From: Polytrichum commune
Taxonomy: Eukaryota; Streptophyta; Polytrichopsida; Polytrichales; Polytrichaceae
Length of the DNA: 64,000 nt
NCBI GenBank assembly: GCA_950295325.1
Contig: OX485806.1
Span: forward strand, 18,786,001 to 18,850,000
Direction: 5' to 3'
Shown here: positions 12,658 to 25,565 of the stretch, piece after piece
Layout: the number at the start of each line of letters is the position of its first letter
How positions within the stretch are numbered: position 1 is the stretch's first letter
Notes under the pieces: generated by a model
What the model saw: only the letters and a program-made list of their open reading frames with translations
Told to the model about the DNA's origin: nothing
The model's database searches: none
Made by a program: the position numbers and the translations under genes

Positions 12658-13679
12658 GGGCGTCAAGCCCACTTCCCACACGAGACTGAGAGCCATGACC
12701 ATGAAATTGTGAGAGCCCAAAAGAAAGTGTCCAAAGGCCGTCCCAACACACACCTCCAAAATCATCTAGCGTAGTCGCGGACCCTCAAGTGTAATGAGAA
12801 GTCATATGTGACCGGCCCTCAACCGAATGCTATTTCAATAGATTTCTATTCATGCGGGTCCTCACACATGATAAAATAGAATAAATCAACGGTTGTAAGT
12901 GTTCGGAGTGCCATGGTCTCCATGTTTTGTGTCAGGCCTACCTATAAGAGGTGGTTCTTGAAAATAGTCCAAGTGACCATGAAGCATGATCTATTTGATG
13001 CCATGTAGACATTACATCCATTTTGCATTCACATGCTCCATTGGTCCTTCAAGCATAGTGTGAAGCGAACTTGGACCAACTCCGCCTATTCCACCGATGA
13101 GAGTGCTTGAAGTGTAATGGTCATGGGCTCTCAGTCTCGTGTGTGAAGTTGCCCTAACTCAAGGCCACTGCCCACACGAGATTGAGAGCCCGTGACCATT
13201 TTCATGCTTCAAGCACTCTCATTGGTGGGAAAAGGCAGAGCCGGTCCAAGTTCGCCGCTTCACACTACGCTTGAGAGACCAACGGAGTGAGTATGTGAAT
13301 GCAAGATGGATGTCAAGCCTATGTGGATTCGTACGTGATATCCAATGGATCATGTTTCATGACCACTTGGACTGCCTTCATAAACCACCTCTGGGAGGTA
13401 GGCCTAACACAAAACTGGGAGACCATGGCACTCCAAACGCTCACCGCAGAACCGTTGGTTTATTTTATTTGATCGTGTGTGGGGACGTGCGTGGATAGAA
13501 ATTCATTGGAATAGCATTTGGGTGAGGGCCCTGCCACATAGGGCTTCACACTACACTCGAGGGTTTGTGACCATACCACATGACATGATTGTGGAAGTGT
13601 GTTGGGACACTCTCGTTTGGGCTCTCCCAATCTCATGGTCACGGCTCTTGGCTCGTGTGTGAAGTGGCACTCAACGCCC
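12658..13679. mobile_element. Inverted pair of MITE copies forming a 1-kb fold-back
   Basis: Two arms of about 490 bp are reverse complements of one another and meet near 13158. The left arm contains ATGCTATTTCAATAGATTTC, the right arm GAAATTCATTGGAATAGCAT. Each arm has inverted ends of its own (CACACGAGACTGAGAGCC outward and GGCTCTCAGTCTCGTGTG inward), so this reads as two copies of one MITE inserted head to head. A single diverged relative is at 22391-22967. There is no coding capacity. Confidence 0.75.
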
Positions 13680-13711
13680 ATGATTTCATGTGAAAGTCGA
13701 ATCCCCACCGA

Positions 13712-13972
13712 TCATCATCATCATCATCATCATCACTCATCATCATCCGCATCACTCATCACTCATCATCATCGCCACCGCGGACCCGAGTCCCAGTGCC
13801 TGCTCTGACGAGACTGACCATTCAAATCACTGCCGCCTGCTGCTGTTACAAGACAAATTTACAATGACATATTCATTTCCGGGAGGAAGAGCTTGAGGCG
13901 GCGGAGGAGGAGGTGGAGGTGGAGGTGGAGGGGAAGGAGAAGAAGAAGAAGGAGAAGGAGAAGGATCTTGAA
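13712..13972. repeat. (CAT)n, (GGA)n and (GAA)n microsatellites
   Basis: (ATC)n and CACTCATCATC tracts run from about 13712 to 13785. GGAGGTGGAGGTGGAGGTGG followed by GAAGAAGAAG tracts run from about 13893 to 13972. They give proline-rich and histidine-rich open frames that I regard as spurious. Confidence 0.8.
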
Positions 13973-14228
13973 GATTGTGTGATGTGAAACAACGACGCCC
14001 GTCGGAGGGGAGGGGGGTCAAAGGTAACTTCAAATGATGTCTTTGCGAGATACTGTCATTGGTGAGGCTGAGAATGTATGGTGCCTTTTTGGAGAGTTGA
14101 TCATTTTATACCACTTCACTTCGTCTTCACTTTGTACCTCATGATGACGATAATAACAATAATATAGCACCCTTGAGGAGTGTAGATACTCTCCCTAGAT
14201 CAGCATCTCCCCAAGCGTATATTGGTAT

Positions 14229-14438
14229 ATGGTAAGGTAGATGTATGTTATTCGGAGACTTTTCTCTCTACATCCACTTCTTGGAGGATATGATGTATAT
14301 GGTAAGGTAGATGTATGTTATTCGGAGACTTTTCTCTCTACATCCACTTCTTGGAGGATATGATGTATATGGTAAGGTAGATGTATGTTATTCGGAGACT
14401 TTTCTCTCTGCATCCACTTCTTGGAGGATATGGAGTAG
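14229..14438. repeat. 70-bp tandem repeat, three copies
   Basis: GGTAAGGTAGATGTATGTTA starts at 14231, 14301 and 14371, an exact 70-bp period. The copies are almost identical and share TTCGGAGACTTTTCTCTC and CATCCACTTCTTGGAGGAT, so the expansion is recent. Confidence 0.93.
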
Positions 14439-14439
14439 G

Positions 14440-14710
14440 CAAATAGTGCGAGATGGTGATTAGCAGGCTCCAAATTGTGCCTCATGATTTTTGGAGCCCG
14501 TATGAAAATCTTATTTATCATCAAAGTGAAGGTTTTTGTGTTTGTTAAGTGGTCATGTAAGTCGCCTCCATCGTGTTGATTGTTGAGCCTAAAGAGGTTA
14601 GCGTATTTTGAGCGCATAGTCTTGTCTCTTTTTCATACACATGTCATTTTGGTGTTTTGCGCTTAGATGCACACTTCACCACATACCACTCAAATTCGGG
14701 TGTCCAAATT
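14440..14710. repeat. Dispersed repeat R3, copy 1
   Basis: Shares GAGATGGT(T/G)AT(T)AGCA, CTTATTTATCATCAAAGTGAAG and GATGCACACTT(C/A)ACCACA blocks with 21880-22170 and 35850-36060. The three copies are diverged and one lies inside a CCB4 intron. Class unknown. Confidence 0.6.
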
Positions 14711-15765
14711 ATCGTTGGGCTCGATTTAGGCATGTCTACTTGAGGGCAAGTTTTTATTTGGGGAAAACATTTAGTGTTTGATGTGAGGGGTTCAGTCCAT
14801 CGTAAGTTTAGAGAGATCAAGAGAGGTCCTCTCAAGAATGTTATGGGTGATGGTAGCATTAAATTGGAGTGGTGCCCAAAAGCTCTTGAACTCCTGCCCC
14901 ACATAGCTTAAGCTCAAGCTTGCGAATATGGTGGGCCAAGGTAGATTGAATTGGACCCTTGCATGGACTTGCGTGTGCCTACATGGTGCATAACTTGCAA
15001 CCATCTAACATAGTTTCTACATGTTCAAGTTCATGCTTGAACTTGACAGTCAATCCACAAAAATGGGGACCAACCTTGAGACAAAGGTTGATCATCTTAG
15101 GTACATGTAAAGGTTCAAATTTTGTTTACCTTGGCCCAACCAAACTTGAGGTCAAGTTGTGTGCAACCACCCCATGAATGCCAATCAAAAGTACTCGTGT
15201 GGGGTTGACCACCATGACCAAATGTTTTACTCTTTGAGTTGGGCCCCACCATTTTTACCTAGGTGAAAATGGAATGACATGTAATCCAATACATAAAACT
15301 TTCAAAAAACTATTTGACTCCGGAATTGCCATAAGACAGACCTTGAATTAGTACCAAGAAAAAGATTGGATGGAACTCCATGGAATACAAACCCATGGAG
15401 GGCAAGTTTTTACTAGACCACTTTCAAATTGGTATGATTAGTGGAGGCCTAAGTCAAAGAACTGCACTAAATATGATAACTAGTGCCACTGACTATTTGG
15501 AATTATGAGATGTTGTATTTTTTTTACTATTAATGTATTTTGTACTAACAAATGTCAAATTGGTTGTTTGGACATTATAAGATATTAACATCTTTGCTTG
15601 GTAAGAAATTACATCAATTAATAAAAAAATATTGGATTGCTTGATTACAAATAGAAAGTGACACTAAATACCACATTTAGCGTGGACATCACTTTGGAGC
15701 TCATGGAGTCTTCAATGTTATTGTTAGAATAGATGCCATTTCTCACTGTTAGGTAATGTAAAAGA
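14711..15765. other. Unassigned AT-rich sequence
   Basis: No gene or named repeat recognised. Confidence 0.5.
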
Positions 15766-15893
15766 AAGAAAAAAGAAAAGAAAAATTACGCCCGTACATT
15801 GTACCGGCATGAATGTGAGCCTGTTATCCAAATGCTTAACACGGCGGACCATGTTGTAGCATGAGGAGTTATGCCTCTTTAGGTAATGTAAAA
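15766..15893. repeat. Dispersed repeat R1, copy 2
   Basis: A diverged copy of 11052-11190, keeping the AAGAAAAG tract, the CCCGTAC/GTACCGGCATGAATG segment and the GTTATGCCTCTTTAGG end. Confidence 0.7.
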
Positions 15894-17454
15894 TATTAGG
15901 TTAAGAGTGTGGTTGCAATGACAAGTGACAATGGAATATTGACATCACCTTGGCATCAGTTTCTCCAAGTAGTTAGTGGATTGTTAGGGAGTTGATTACA
16001 TAGACCATCAATTTTTCACTTTGTGAAACCTGCTATATAGCATGTTGAGATCACCACTGTAAATTCAAGATTGTCCATAATTGGCTTTTCAACTTTTCTT
16101 TGGGCAACATTGCATCCTCATCCGGTCCATATTGTCATGTATATATGAGCATATGGCTTTGCCCTCCAAAAAACTAAAAGCCAATTGTTCATATAAAAAT
16201 TAAATATGATTATTGGAGTAACGCTCTTATGAGGATGAACAATCATAGGTCTATCCGTAATTGCTAAATGTGGAGGGAATGCATTGGGGCCATCAAATCT
16301 TGATGACATCAATGTTTGGTTTCCATCCCTCCAAGGAAGAAGAAGAAGAATTCCGCTTCCATGTCGGAGTGAATAGAATGTCTGTTCATAAGACGTCCAT
16401 GGCCACGTCCTAAAGGCCAATGACATTAGATATAAAACTACTTCACGCTTTGGAGGGAGTAGACACTGTCTTAGTATTTATTAACCTAATACCAATGACC
16501 AATAACATGTGACTATAGTTCTTGTGTGTTGTCTGAAAAAATAGTATCATTAGAAGTGGAGTATAAGGGTATGCTTTGGTAGTGAGTGGGCACCATGCTA
16601 TTCACTCCACATAATCTAGTCCGAGTTTGATTCATGTGGAACTCATTTGAATGGATGCGGATGTAGAACAACTTGATTTTACTATGTGAATACGTGCATG
16701 TAATGTCAGCCAACAACCTATCCCTAAGCAATTGTTAATTGAGCTAAAAGTGGTTGTGCCTCAACAAACTTTCTATTGCATTTATGATGGGTCTTGGCGA
16801 TTTCTGAAATATTATATTCCTAGGTGTGATGCAATTTTGGTAGCATAAATTTGTGTCTCTGATGTTTCCCTATTGATTTGTTGTTCTAAGGCGGATCTTG
16901 GAGGCTTGCAACAAATTGTTGATTTTATAGTGTTTGTTTATGGAGTATAATGGAGTGTGCATATTGTGTGGCAATTTGTTGATTTGTTTGGAATTACTCT
17001 TGATTTTTGTAACCGGGAGTTTTAGTTTTGTTTCCAAAGTTATCATTGATGAAATGTGTGTGGTGGCTCTTGTGCCCACACCTAAGACATAAGTGGGGCT
17101 ACGTTCCATCATCTTGTTGTGATGATGTTGACGAGTGGTTGATATTTGGATGTTTTACTATAGAGAGTTACTACGGAGAATCTATTGTCACAATATGTAA
17201 ATTCTATGAATTTAATTATGAATTTTGATGTGGGGCCTTTTGGTGGGGGTGATTATATGGGTGGCCTATGATACATAGTAGGTATGCTTTAAACATAACA
17301 TTGCATTGGCACGGTAACAACCATGTTGGTACGGTGTTGTCTTGAAGTAGTCCATTGTAAGTTCCTACATTCATGAGTATATAGTGTCTTGATACTGTGT
17401 TTAATTAAGGGGTTTACGTAGTTCCTACATACAACTTTGTGTGCCTTTGTGATA
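15894..17454. other. Unassigned AT-rich sequence
   Basis: No gene recognised. The 102-codon leftward frame at 16118-16426 has no identifiable domain and I do not call it. Confidence 0.5.
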
Positions 17455-17459
17455 TTAGT

Positions 17460-18439
17460 TGTCGCAACCCTTGCTAGCTCTCGTTAAGTATCTTGGTCAT
17501 TTCTTAATTCTAGCAAGGGTCACAAGCGCTAACCCTTCGCATTCCATGCATGCTAATGGTTTGCTCCCAATACCTTGGACCTCCAAGCTCATAGGTGGGT
17601 GACCAACCCTCCTACACTTGCATTCGGGACCCCCCTTTAGTCGGTAGCCAATGGTTAGATGTCAACTTCCATCCATGAAAGTCCAATTTTTAATTGATCA
17701 TTGCGTTGCCGGAGCAACACTATAACAACCCGAACCATACTAAGGCAACTATGCCCCCACGTTGGGCTGATGCCTGCGGAGGCCGTGCCGTTTGGCCTCC
17801 AGTGGGTTTGGTCGGCCACGCTGCCTCACCCATATAAGCCTCTTGGACTTTGGGTAGGGCCCCTACCCCATTATCAAGAAACCTTTTGTCTCTCTCCTAA
17901 GGGTTGGGGCCAAGTAGACATTTTTCCTTAGTTGTTTGGGCTAGAAGCCCCCAGTAACTTCAGACCACCATAACTTTTTCCCATGATCTTTGATGTCATC
18001 AAGCCACCACTCTATTGACATCCACTCTTTGTGTAGATGCCAATGAACCTATCACTTGCCTCATTGAGGCAAGTATTGAAGAAGTTATGCCTATTCAAAC
18101 CTAGGCAATCCCAAGCACCACTCCCAGGTCACTGCTCTCCCAGGGCACTGTCCCTAGGCAAGCCCCACTCAAATTGCCATATCTCCTAGCTCACACCTTC
18201 AATCGAGGTGTTCCTGAGCATTCTAGAATCCTCACAACATAAGATACTCATAGCTCATGGCCTTACCCTCGTGACTTCTAGTCTCCGTGGGTGGGAGGCA
18301 TTCCCAACGCCCGGGGCCCTCACCCATACTAGGATCACTTGGGCCCTCTCACCCATGGCGCCACAAGTCCCGGGTGTCACTCCGGGGTTCCCCTTGTGCC
18401 CATGGTGTTTGGGCAATCCTTATGGAGAGGTGCGTGACA
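17460..18439 (+). mobile_element. Solo LTR, copy B (980 bp)
   Basis: Same family as 1637-2609. It begins TGTCGCAACCCTTGCTAGC and ends GGAGAGGTGCGTGACA, the canonical TG...CA form. The flanking pentamers are TTAGT (17455-17459) and TTTCT (18440-18444); they do not match well, so the target duplication has decayed or the copy has recombined. No retrotransposon coding sequence adjoins it. Confidence 0.85.
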
Positions 18440-18444
18440 TTTCT

Positions 18445-19706
18445 AGTGTCAACTGATTGTTTCTTTAGGTGGTTTGAATGATTCATTTTTGTAGTTACTA
18501 ATGTGTGGCAATATTTGGGGGGGTATGTAGGCACCGTTCTAGATTAGTGATCGATGGGGTATCTAAGATTTAGGAGATTGGCAAGGGGGGGGGGGGGTAT
18601 GTGAGTTTTGATCATTTTGTATTGTAGGTTATTGGGACACCCAGTGGTGTAGCTTGTGTGTATGTTATAGGGATTTATAGGGTGTTAGGAATAACAACCA
18701 TTTGTTGTGTAAATACATCATATTTGATGGATGTATTTTTATGGTGTATGCAAAGTATATGGATGGCATTATTCTCTATTCTAGGTTCACTTCTCAAATA
18801 TGGTGGGACTTTTGGTTCTTTGTAGGTGATGGTGTCTACTTTGAAATGTGTTATGACATGTGAATTTGGAAAGGCACTATCATGGGGATTGAAGTTGTGA
18901 TACTAGTTATGGTCTAGTGTCCCTAGTGTTGTAACATTGTTTGGGTCATTCTTGGGTGTAAGGCATGCCTAGTGGGGGGTTTGTTGTGCTTTGTTTTCTG
19001 TATGTGGGTGTGAGCAAGAATCATCAACCACCCTTGAATGCGTCCTAGTCCGGGTGAAGAATCCTTCTTCACATAACCTAGGTTACACTTCACATGTGCA
19101 CCTTTGTTCCATTTAATGGTGAGAGAAGTGGTGTGTATAACACCTTTTTATTAAACAATGCAAGCATTCACAAATGCTTGGCCACCAAACAATGTCAAAC
19201 ACCAATGAACCAATTGCGTCCTTACCACATCCTAGCCTAATTCCACCTTCCTCCACAAGCGGAGAATTCGGCCCACAACCTACCTAGCGCTTCCTACTAA
19301 CAACAAGCTCATTCTTGATCCCACTTCATTGGCACCTCCATCCACGCCAATTCCCCTGTTGAGTGAATCAATAGCCGTGGAGGTGAGTTCCCAGCTCAAC
19401 CTCTGCATTTCCTCCGCAATTTTGCCTTGAATTTACTTCAACCCTGTACTTTGTCCGCAAGCTCAAACTCTTGCACAGCTGATTATTATTGCTTGCAGTT
19501 CGATCTGCTACAATACACCTCCTCCCTCGCCTACGACTTTCATAAAATCTCCTCACTTCTCTGCATTGTGAAATTTATCTCCTCATTGGTGGTCTGTCAA
19601 CAATCCAATGCTTCAAATTTGAACTATTTAAGCAGGAATCCCAGTAGTAACAATCTCGGCAGCCTCTCCCTCCGATACTTGGAGCTCTCACTTGTTTTCT
19701 TGCTCA
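18445..19706. other. Unassigned sequence
   Basis: There is a poly-G run near 18585-18597. From about 19300 the sequence becomes more C/T-rich, as in a plant 5' leader, ahead of the possible short coding exon at 19707. No promoter element is clear enough to call. Confidence 0.4.
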
Positions 19707-19919
19707 ATGGGAACCGACGAACCTGCTGCTGAGGTTCAGAAAGAAACAGAGCAGATTAAAGCACCGGTTGGAAGACTGAAGCAGAAATTTGAAACGCGAA
19801 TGGGATGCGAGCAATCTGGTTGGCGAGATGCGAGTTGGTGGTGGTCTAATTCAGTGTGTGGCTGGTTGCAGATTGGCGCCCTTCACTTCCCCCTTTCTCG
19901 AGAACAAGCTACAATCTAA
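19707..19919 (+). CDS. Possible first coding exon, unrecognised
   Basis: ATG at 19707 opens a frame whose first 28 or so codons look protein-like (MGTDEPAAEVQKETEQIK, then a basic KQKFETR segment). The rest, with many Trp, Ser and Cys codons, looks like read-through. A C/T-rich leader lies upstream. If it is a gene, the coding exon probably ends near 19800 and continues elsewhere. I see no downstream exon and no recognisable family. Confidence 0.25.
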   Translation: MGTDEPAAEVQKETEQIKAPVGRLKQKFETRMGCEQSGWRDASWWWSNSVCGWLQIGALHFPLSREQATI

Positions 19920-21860
19920 TTCTCCTAAACAGCTTCGTCACCTTCCTCGCCCAAAATTCCTGGCTGCCCATCAGCCTCACTCACTCACTCACTCACTCAC
20001 TCCTACAACCGCATCCACACAACCTCGGACCTACTTACCCTTCGGATCACTCCCATTGCAGCCTCCTCCTCCTGTTGCATGATGAATGCTTGCAATGCCC
20101 CATTCACCCAACCCGGCATCCCACCTCCACACGCCCTACCTGACTAATCCTCATTTGCAACCCAGCTTCATTTTTTTTCTTGAGTTCGTATACCACCAGA
20201 AGCTACCTGTCTGCGAGCTCGAAGCCTATCAACTTTTCCGCAATGGTTGTCTCCTCGCATCACCGGCCGGTCGACTCGGAGTCCACGTATACATATTACA
20301 TATACATGTTCATTCCACTAGCCAAGTCTCTCTCCTGCTCTCTCTCTCTCTCTCGTCATCCACATGATCCGGTAGCATCATCAAGAGCTTGGGCGACTCG
20401 TACCCATCTTCCGCACTTGATCCACGCCCCTGATGAGCACATGCCCCTTCCTCCGCCTCTCAACACCCTCCTCTCCATTCCGGCAGGGCTTCCGCATCAT
20501 GTCCCGAGTCTCTCCTCCTCTATTGCATACTGAGCTATCCTCTCCCCTACTCCCCGAGACCCCTCCAACCTTCTCCTTTTTTTTTTGCACGGCCTGGCAT
20601 CTTCGGGCCGCCCAAAGAAAAAAACCGGGTCTGGCCCTTCTCATTGGCCTTTCCCCTTTTTCTTAGACTCCACCTTCCCACGCATGGTAATCACGCTTAC
20701 CTTTTTACTTTTCTTTCCTCAATAAGGTGGGGTTAGTTTCTCTTGCTTGCTTCTTACCTCTCAATACCTTCCATTATAGTTAATAACATGTGAGTACGAC
20801 TTTTCGGGCTCACAGTGGGTGTGCATATCCAATACCCACTTCTCAATGGAAATGCACACTCCAAAACTAAGTTGTTATGTCAAATCAACCACCCCAACTC
20901 AATACCTATCCACCCTCATTCATTGCCTACCCTCAATGCCACCAGGTAACTATAATATTTTAGGTAATTTTGTCTACTTTCACATGTATTCATACGCATT
21001 CAAACTAATTAAGTGCGATTGATTGTAATTAAGTCTAATTAATCCCAAATAAATCAGAAAGTATGTTTACCAAGTTAAGTAAACATAATTAATTATAAAA
21101 TGCACTGTAATTTATGGAATTAATTCCAGCAAATTAATTCTGATAATTTGTTTTTGAAATCAATTCTAGTGAATGAATTATTATTTATAATTAATTAATT
21201 TCAGTCTTAATTAATTATTGAATGCATATAAATACATGTGAAAGTAAACAAAATTACCTAAAATATTATAAAATATACATACTAAATCAGCACACCAATT
21301 TAAGTGTCATTTTAGAATGACAAAGACAAATTCAAATTGTAAGTCACAAAAATTGTAATCTGAGTGGTAGTGAGGGTTTTGTAATATTTTTGACTTCTAG
21401 GTCAATTACATGTTTTATTGACGGTTTCACTTTGATAATGAAATCCTAGTCAATTGCTTATTACTCAATGAAAGTGAACATATATATTGGATTTTGGGCC
21501 TTGAAGGTGAAGTGCACTCAATATGAGATTTGTAGTCAAGCGGCCTTCAAGAATGCAAGGGCAATGTTTTTTTTCGAAGTTGGGTGGGGCGGGCAACAAT
21601 TTTTGGTTGGGGTCAAAAAATTCCTGGGAGGGCTGCCCCCGCCCGGATGTGACACCCCCCAAAGTTCGGAGGGGGGTGTTTAATGTTTGCCATGAATTAG
21701 ATCTTCAAATGCACTCCCAAGATTATGTGATATGAGGCAAATGACAACGGGCATGATTTGATTTGTTAACTATCTCGCCCTAATTAAGTGTTTCTATTCT
21801 ATGAGAAGTGGCTGCAGAGAGAAAAGTCTCCATTTGAGGTAGATGGGGTCCTAAATGGCT
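19920..21860. other. C/T-rich then AT-rich spacer
   Basis: (TCAC)n at about 19978-20000 and (TC)n at about 20332-20355 sit in a C/T-rich block up to about 20660. The next 1.2 kb is AT-rich with TTAATTAATT-like stretches near 21180-21215. The overlapping frames in the C/T-rich block are composition artefacts. Confidence 0.5.
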
Positions 21861-21879
21861 ACTTCTTCTGACTAGGCCA

Positions 21880-22170
21880 CCTTTCCTAGGATATGAAACA
21901 CACGATTAGTAAATTACTATGAGATGGTTAGCAAATCCAACTTGAGGCCATGGCCGCCTTCCTCATAATTTTGAAAGCTCATATGAATATCTTATTTATC
22001 ATCAAAGTGAAGATTCTCGTGTGCATTAAATGATGATAGAGGTCTATAAATTATGTTGACTATTGAACCTAGAAAATGCATCATTTCTAAGCAATTAGTT
22101 TAAGCTCCTTAAACACATGTATTTTTGGGATGTATTTTTGAAGCCACACCTAACCACATATACAAAAATT
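21880..22170. repeat. Dispersed repeat R3, copy 2
   Basis: Shares ATATGAAACAC, CGATTAGTAA, GAGATGGTTAGCA, CTTATTTATCATCAAAGTGA and the ACCACATA tail with 14440-14710 and 35850-36060. Confidence 0.6.
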
Positions 22171-22390
22171 ACTAAGTAGCTACATGATGGTCTCTTCTCA
22201 AAGAAAGAAGTTGTGATTTAAGAACTTGGATGATTCACAATTGCTTGTTGAAAAGTTCACAGTACACAACACGAATGCTCCTCATAAACATGAGATCCCA
22301 AAACTAAAGAAGAATCATATTCAACTCATACATGGTCCCAACATAATGCAACCAAGGAACTATATAATGTTATGTACCACTCAAGTATAA

Positions 22391-22967
22391 GGGCCACTTC
22401 ACACACAAGATTGAAGGCCTGTGACCATGGCAATCTAAGAGCTCTCATTGGTCGAAAGGGCGGACACCGTCCAAATTCACTTCACACACGACGGTGATGG
22501 CCTAAAGGCCCAAAGAAGACTTCATGGATGACAAGTCTAGATGGAATCCTACATGGCGGACTATGGATAAGGTTTCACGGTCTCCCGGAATTTGCATCAA
22601 GCCCACCTCTTGGAGGTAGCCTGACGAAAATTCCAGGAGACCATGACTTTTTTTGATATTTTGTCCAACAAAACAGAGTTCATGACAGATTCCAGGACAT
22701 ATTCCATGACAGACAAACACCACCAAGTAATTCTCTTAATTGATAAAATTTGAAACATATTATATCAAACCAAATCCTCCCCTCTTTTTCCGCCAACATA
22801 ATATGCAATGATCCCGTAACATGATCCATTCTCACTTCGCACTATGCTTGAGGGCCCGTGACTACATAAAACAACTTTCCCAACACCCATGGCATGACTT
22901 TTGGATGAGAGTCAAGGGTCCTCACCATTACAAGGTCATGGCTCTTGACTCATGCGTAAAGTGGCCC
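22391..22967. mobile_element. Tourist-like MITE with TAA target duplication
   Basis: The ends are inverted: GGGCCACTTCACACACAAGA at 22391 and CTCATGCGTAAAGTGGCCC ending at 22967. The element is flanked by TAA at 22388-22390 and 22968-22970. A 3-bp TAA/TTA duplication with GGGCC-type ends is usual for PIF/Harbinger MITEs (Tourist class). It is related to the inverted pair at 12658-13679. It has no coding capacity, so it would need a transposase in trans. Confidence 0.7.
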
Positions 22968-22979
22968 TAAGTGTCCGAT

Positions 22980-25565
22980 CAAAATAAGTAACCGAATTAG
23001 ACACGACTACGTAAAGGCCTGCTTACATTTCCCCGATGGTCTGAACCATAGTGCAATGGTCCATTGTGAACTGGGCTTGGAAAGCACAGCTGGAGCGGGA
23101 GACGTTTGTTGCCAGAACTGTACTAGAGAGGTGGCAGAAAGATCAGAAAAGGAGGAGGTATTTGGTACGTTCTGTACGTGGCTAGTGGCTACTTCGAGAA
23201 GGCTGTGGGGAATTGACTGTGAGCTTCTTCATACAAGCCCCCCCCTCCTTTTCTAGATTTGGGACACGTGCTACATCCTTTTGAAATTATTGTTTCGCTT
23301 GCCTTTTACCATGTGGGTGGTGATGTGTGGATGGCCGTAGTTGGAACAGCGTGTCTGGGAGACTTTTGGGCATAATTGGCAAGGTCCTTCGGTTTCAACG
23401 CCTAACTGGTGACACTTTGTGACCTTTTGGGCTTTCTTTTTTTGGTAAATATATTCCACAGATTTCTCCAAAATGATTGGTAACGTTCCTGACGTCGTGA
23501 ACTTCCGCAGTATAGTGCCACCCAACACTAGCCGTTAACCCAACATTGTTTGTCAAATTTTTTGGGGGGATTATAGAATTGACAGTGTTGCTATTACTGT
23601 CACTTACAAAGTGATTCTTCACCCAAATTTGAATCACCCATAATCATAGTTCATGACAAAGTTGCTGACAAGAGTAGGGTTTTGGCCAACAGATGACCTC
23701 GTCCATCATCCATGACAACATTTGTTCACTTATTCATGAGAAGTGTCGTCCGAAAAGTTACCATAGTGACATAAAATACCATGTGACACTAGATCTCAGA
23801 TGTAGTGTAGCAGTCAGGTCTCCACGATCATTGATTTGGAGACGGAAGAGCAGTTTCCACCCCATTTGCCATTCCATACAGACAAGCAATAAGTCACGGA
23901 AGTTAATGATTCCCGGTCCTTGGAATCCCGACACTCTTGGACTAGTCCACCACTAGCCCACCTTCCTGTGGTTTACACGTCTGCACGCAGAGGATGTAAA
24001 GTGCCGAAGTTAGTTCCCCATTTAGTCCACAATCGACTCAGGCAAGGTGCTTGTCGCTTGGCATGCTTGCAAGTTTCTGACTCGAGCTGAACTACTTACA
24101 CTTTCTCCTCGTTTCATCACCGATGAATTTGAGAGGTCCGTTAGTTAGAGACCAACAACTCATATTTTGCGCAGGTCCGTTTGCTATATGAGATCTCAGT
24201 TGGGAATCGGGAGTCTACAACATGTTGTGGGGACTCGGGACCTAGGAGCGTTCAAATCTAGATCTCATGGCCTGGATTCACAGTCATTTGTAAGTGTTTG
24301 ACTTCATTTTCTTTTACTTGTATGGCTGATGCGCTCAATTATTCATCATGTCTGTGAGCCAAATTGGGTTGCGTAGCGCTGTTTTTGACATTTGAGTGCA
24401 TGTCGATGCGTTACTAAGTGGTAGACTCGGCATGAAGATAGTTTTGTGGGCGCTATAAACCCCAGGGAGGGCTTGTATTGTGAGGTTTGTGCGTCATTGC
24501 GACAGACATGAAATTAGAGATTGGTATGAGTTTCTTCAATGATTGCAAGAACTTGTCATTGTTCCATATCAAGTTTTTCTAGTTGTGATGTCTTTTAGTT
24601 CTTAACAAGCACAAGGGACAAGCCAGTAGAACGCAAGGAAATTCTTGTGTCCCTGGCATGGCATCAAATTGCAAGGATGGTAGAGCCGAAGTTCTGAATG
24701 AGTAGATGGTGAGTGCGACACATAGATTTTTTTGGCTTCTTAATTATGTGTTGTGGCTAACACCATTAGCAACCATTATCTCTACTTCAAAGTTTAACCA
24801 TTAGATCATTAATTTCATATGAGACTTGAGTTTCGCAATGAAGAATCCTTTGTTTTGTAGTGTGTGGTCTTTGTTGCCAAAGAAAAATGAAGTTCAAGTC
24901 ATCATAAATTTAATCATTGTGGCACGTAGTGGAGTTGATTGGGAGTCAATTTGAATCAACCTACCTCACTTTCATATGCACCAACTCCAAGATTTTAAGG
25001 TGTATCCTCATTTTCTTGGTTTGTTCTTAAATTTATTCTTGGAGTGTAACAGGTTAAGCTCCTGCACTATATGATGGTTTTGGGTTATGTTTCAAAACCC
25101 TTCTACAGAGGACTATGACATGGACCCTAACCTCCTCTTGGCAAGGTACTCGACACACTCTACACCTCAGTTAGCACATAAAATCAAGAATCTTATGAAT
25201 GGGATATCACTAATTGCTATTGAAATGATCCAAGTGGCAGATACAAAAGTGATGACTTTCAAAATTGTGGGTTTATATTGTTAAGTGTATGTTGTCACCT
25301 TTTCAACATTATAGGACATTAGTCTTAGGGCTTATATTTAATTTTATGAATTTATAGCTAGGTATTCACTTAAGAGGATAACGTGTACTAAATTACAAGC
25401 TTATATTTGGTTATATCCCTTGTACTCATTGATCATATGTGTTTGACATGGAGAAGATGTGGGTGTTGAATTGGACATATAGGTTGCAAGCCATTTTTGT
25501 GTAAACATGTGGGTATGATGCAATCTATTATGCAATAATACTCTGGTGAAGGAGAGACCAGAACC
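22980..25565. other. Intergenic sequence, with repeat R2 copy 2
   Basis: Repeat R2 recurs at about 23355-23515 (TTTTGGGCATAATTGG, then AAAATGATTGG). The remainder up to 25565 is upstream of the kinase/NB-ARC gene and may hold its promoter, but no TATA element can be singled out. A 65-codon frame at 25087-25284 is unrecognised. Confidence 0.45.

Noticed and set aside
13827-14033. Proline-rich leftward frame
   Set aside because: Produced by GGA/GGT microsatellites on the other strand.
1637-18439. A full LTR retrotransposon between the two same-orientation LTR copies A and B
   Set aside because: The LTRs differ considerably, copy A has its own 5-bp duplication on both sides, and no gag/pol-like coding sequence lies between them.
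19789-20666. Several overlapping 75-117 codon frames
   Set aside because: They overlap in several frames and on both strands in a C/T-rich block with (TCAC)n and (TC)n tracts; composition artefact.
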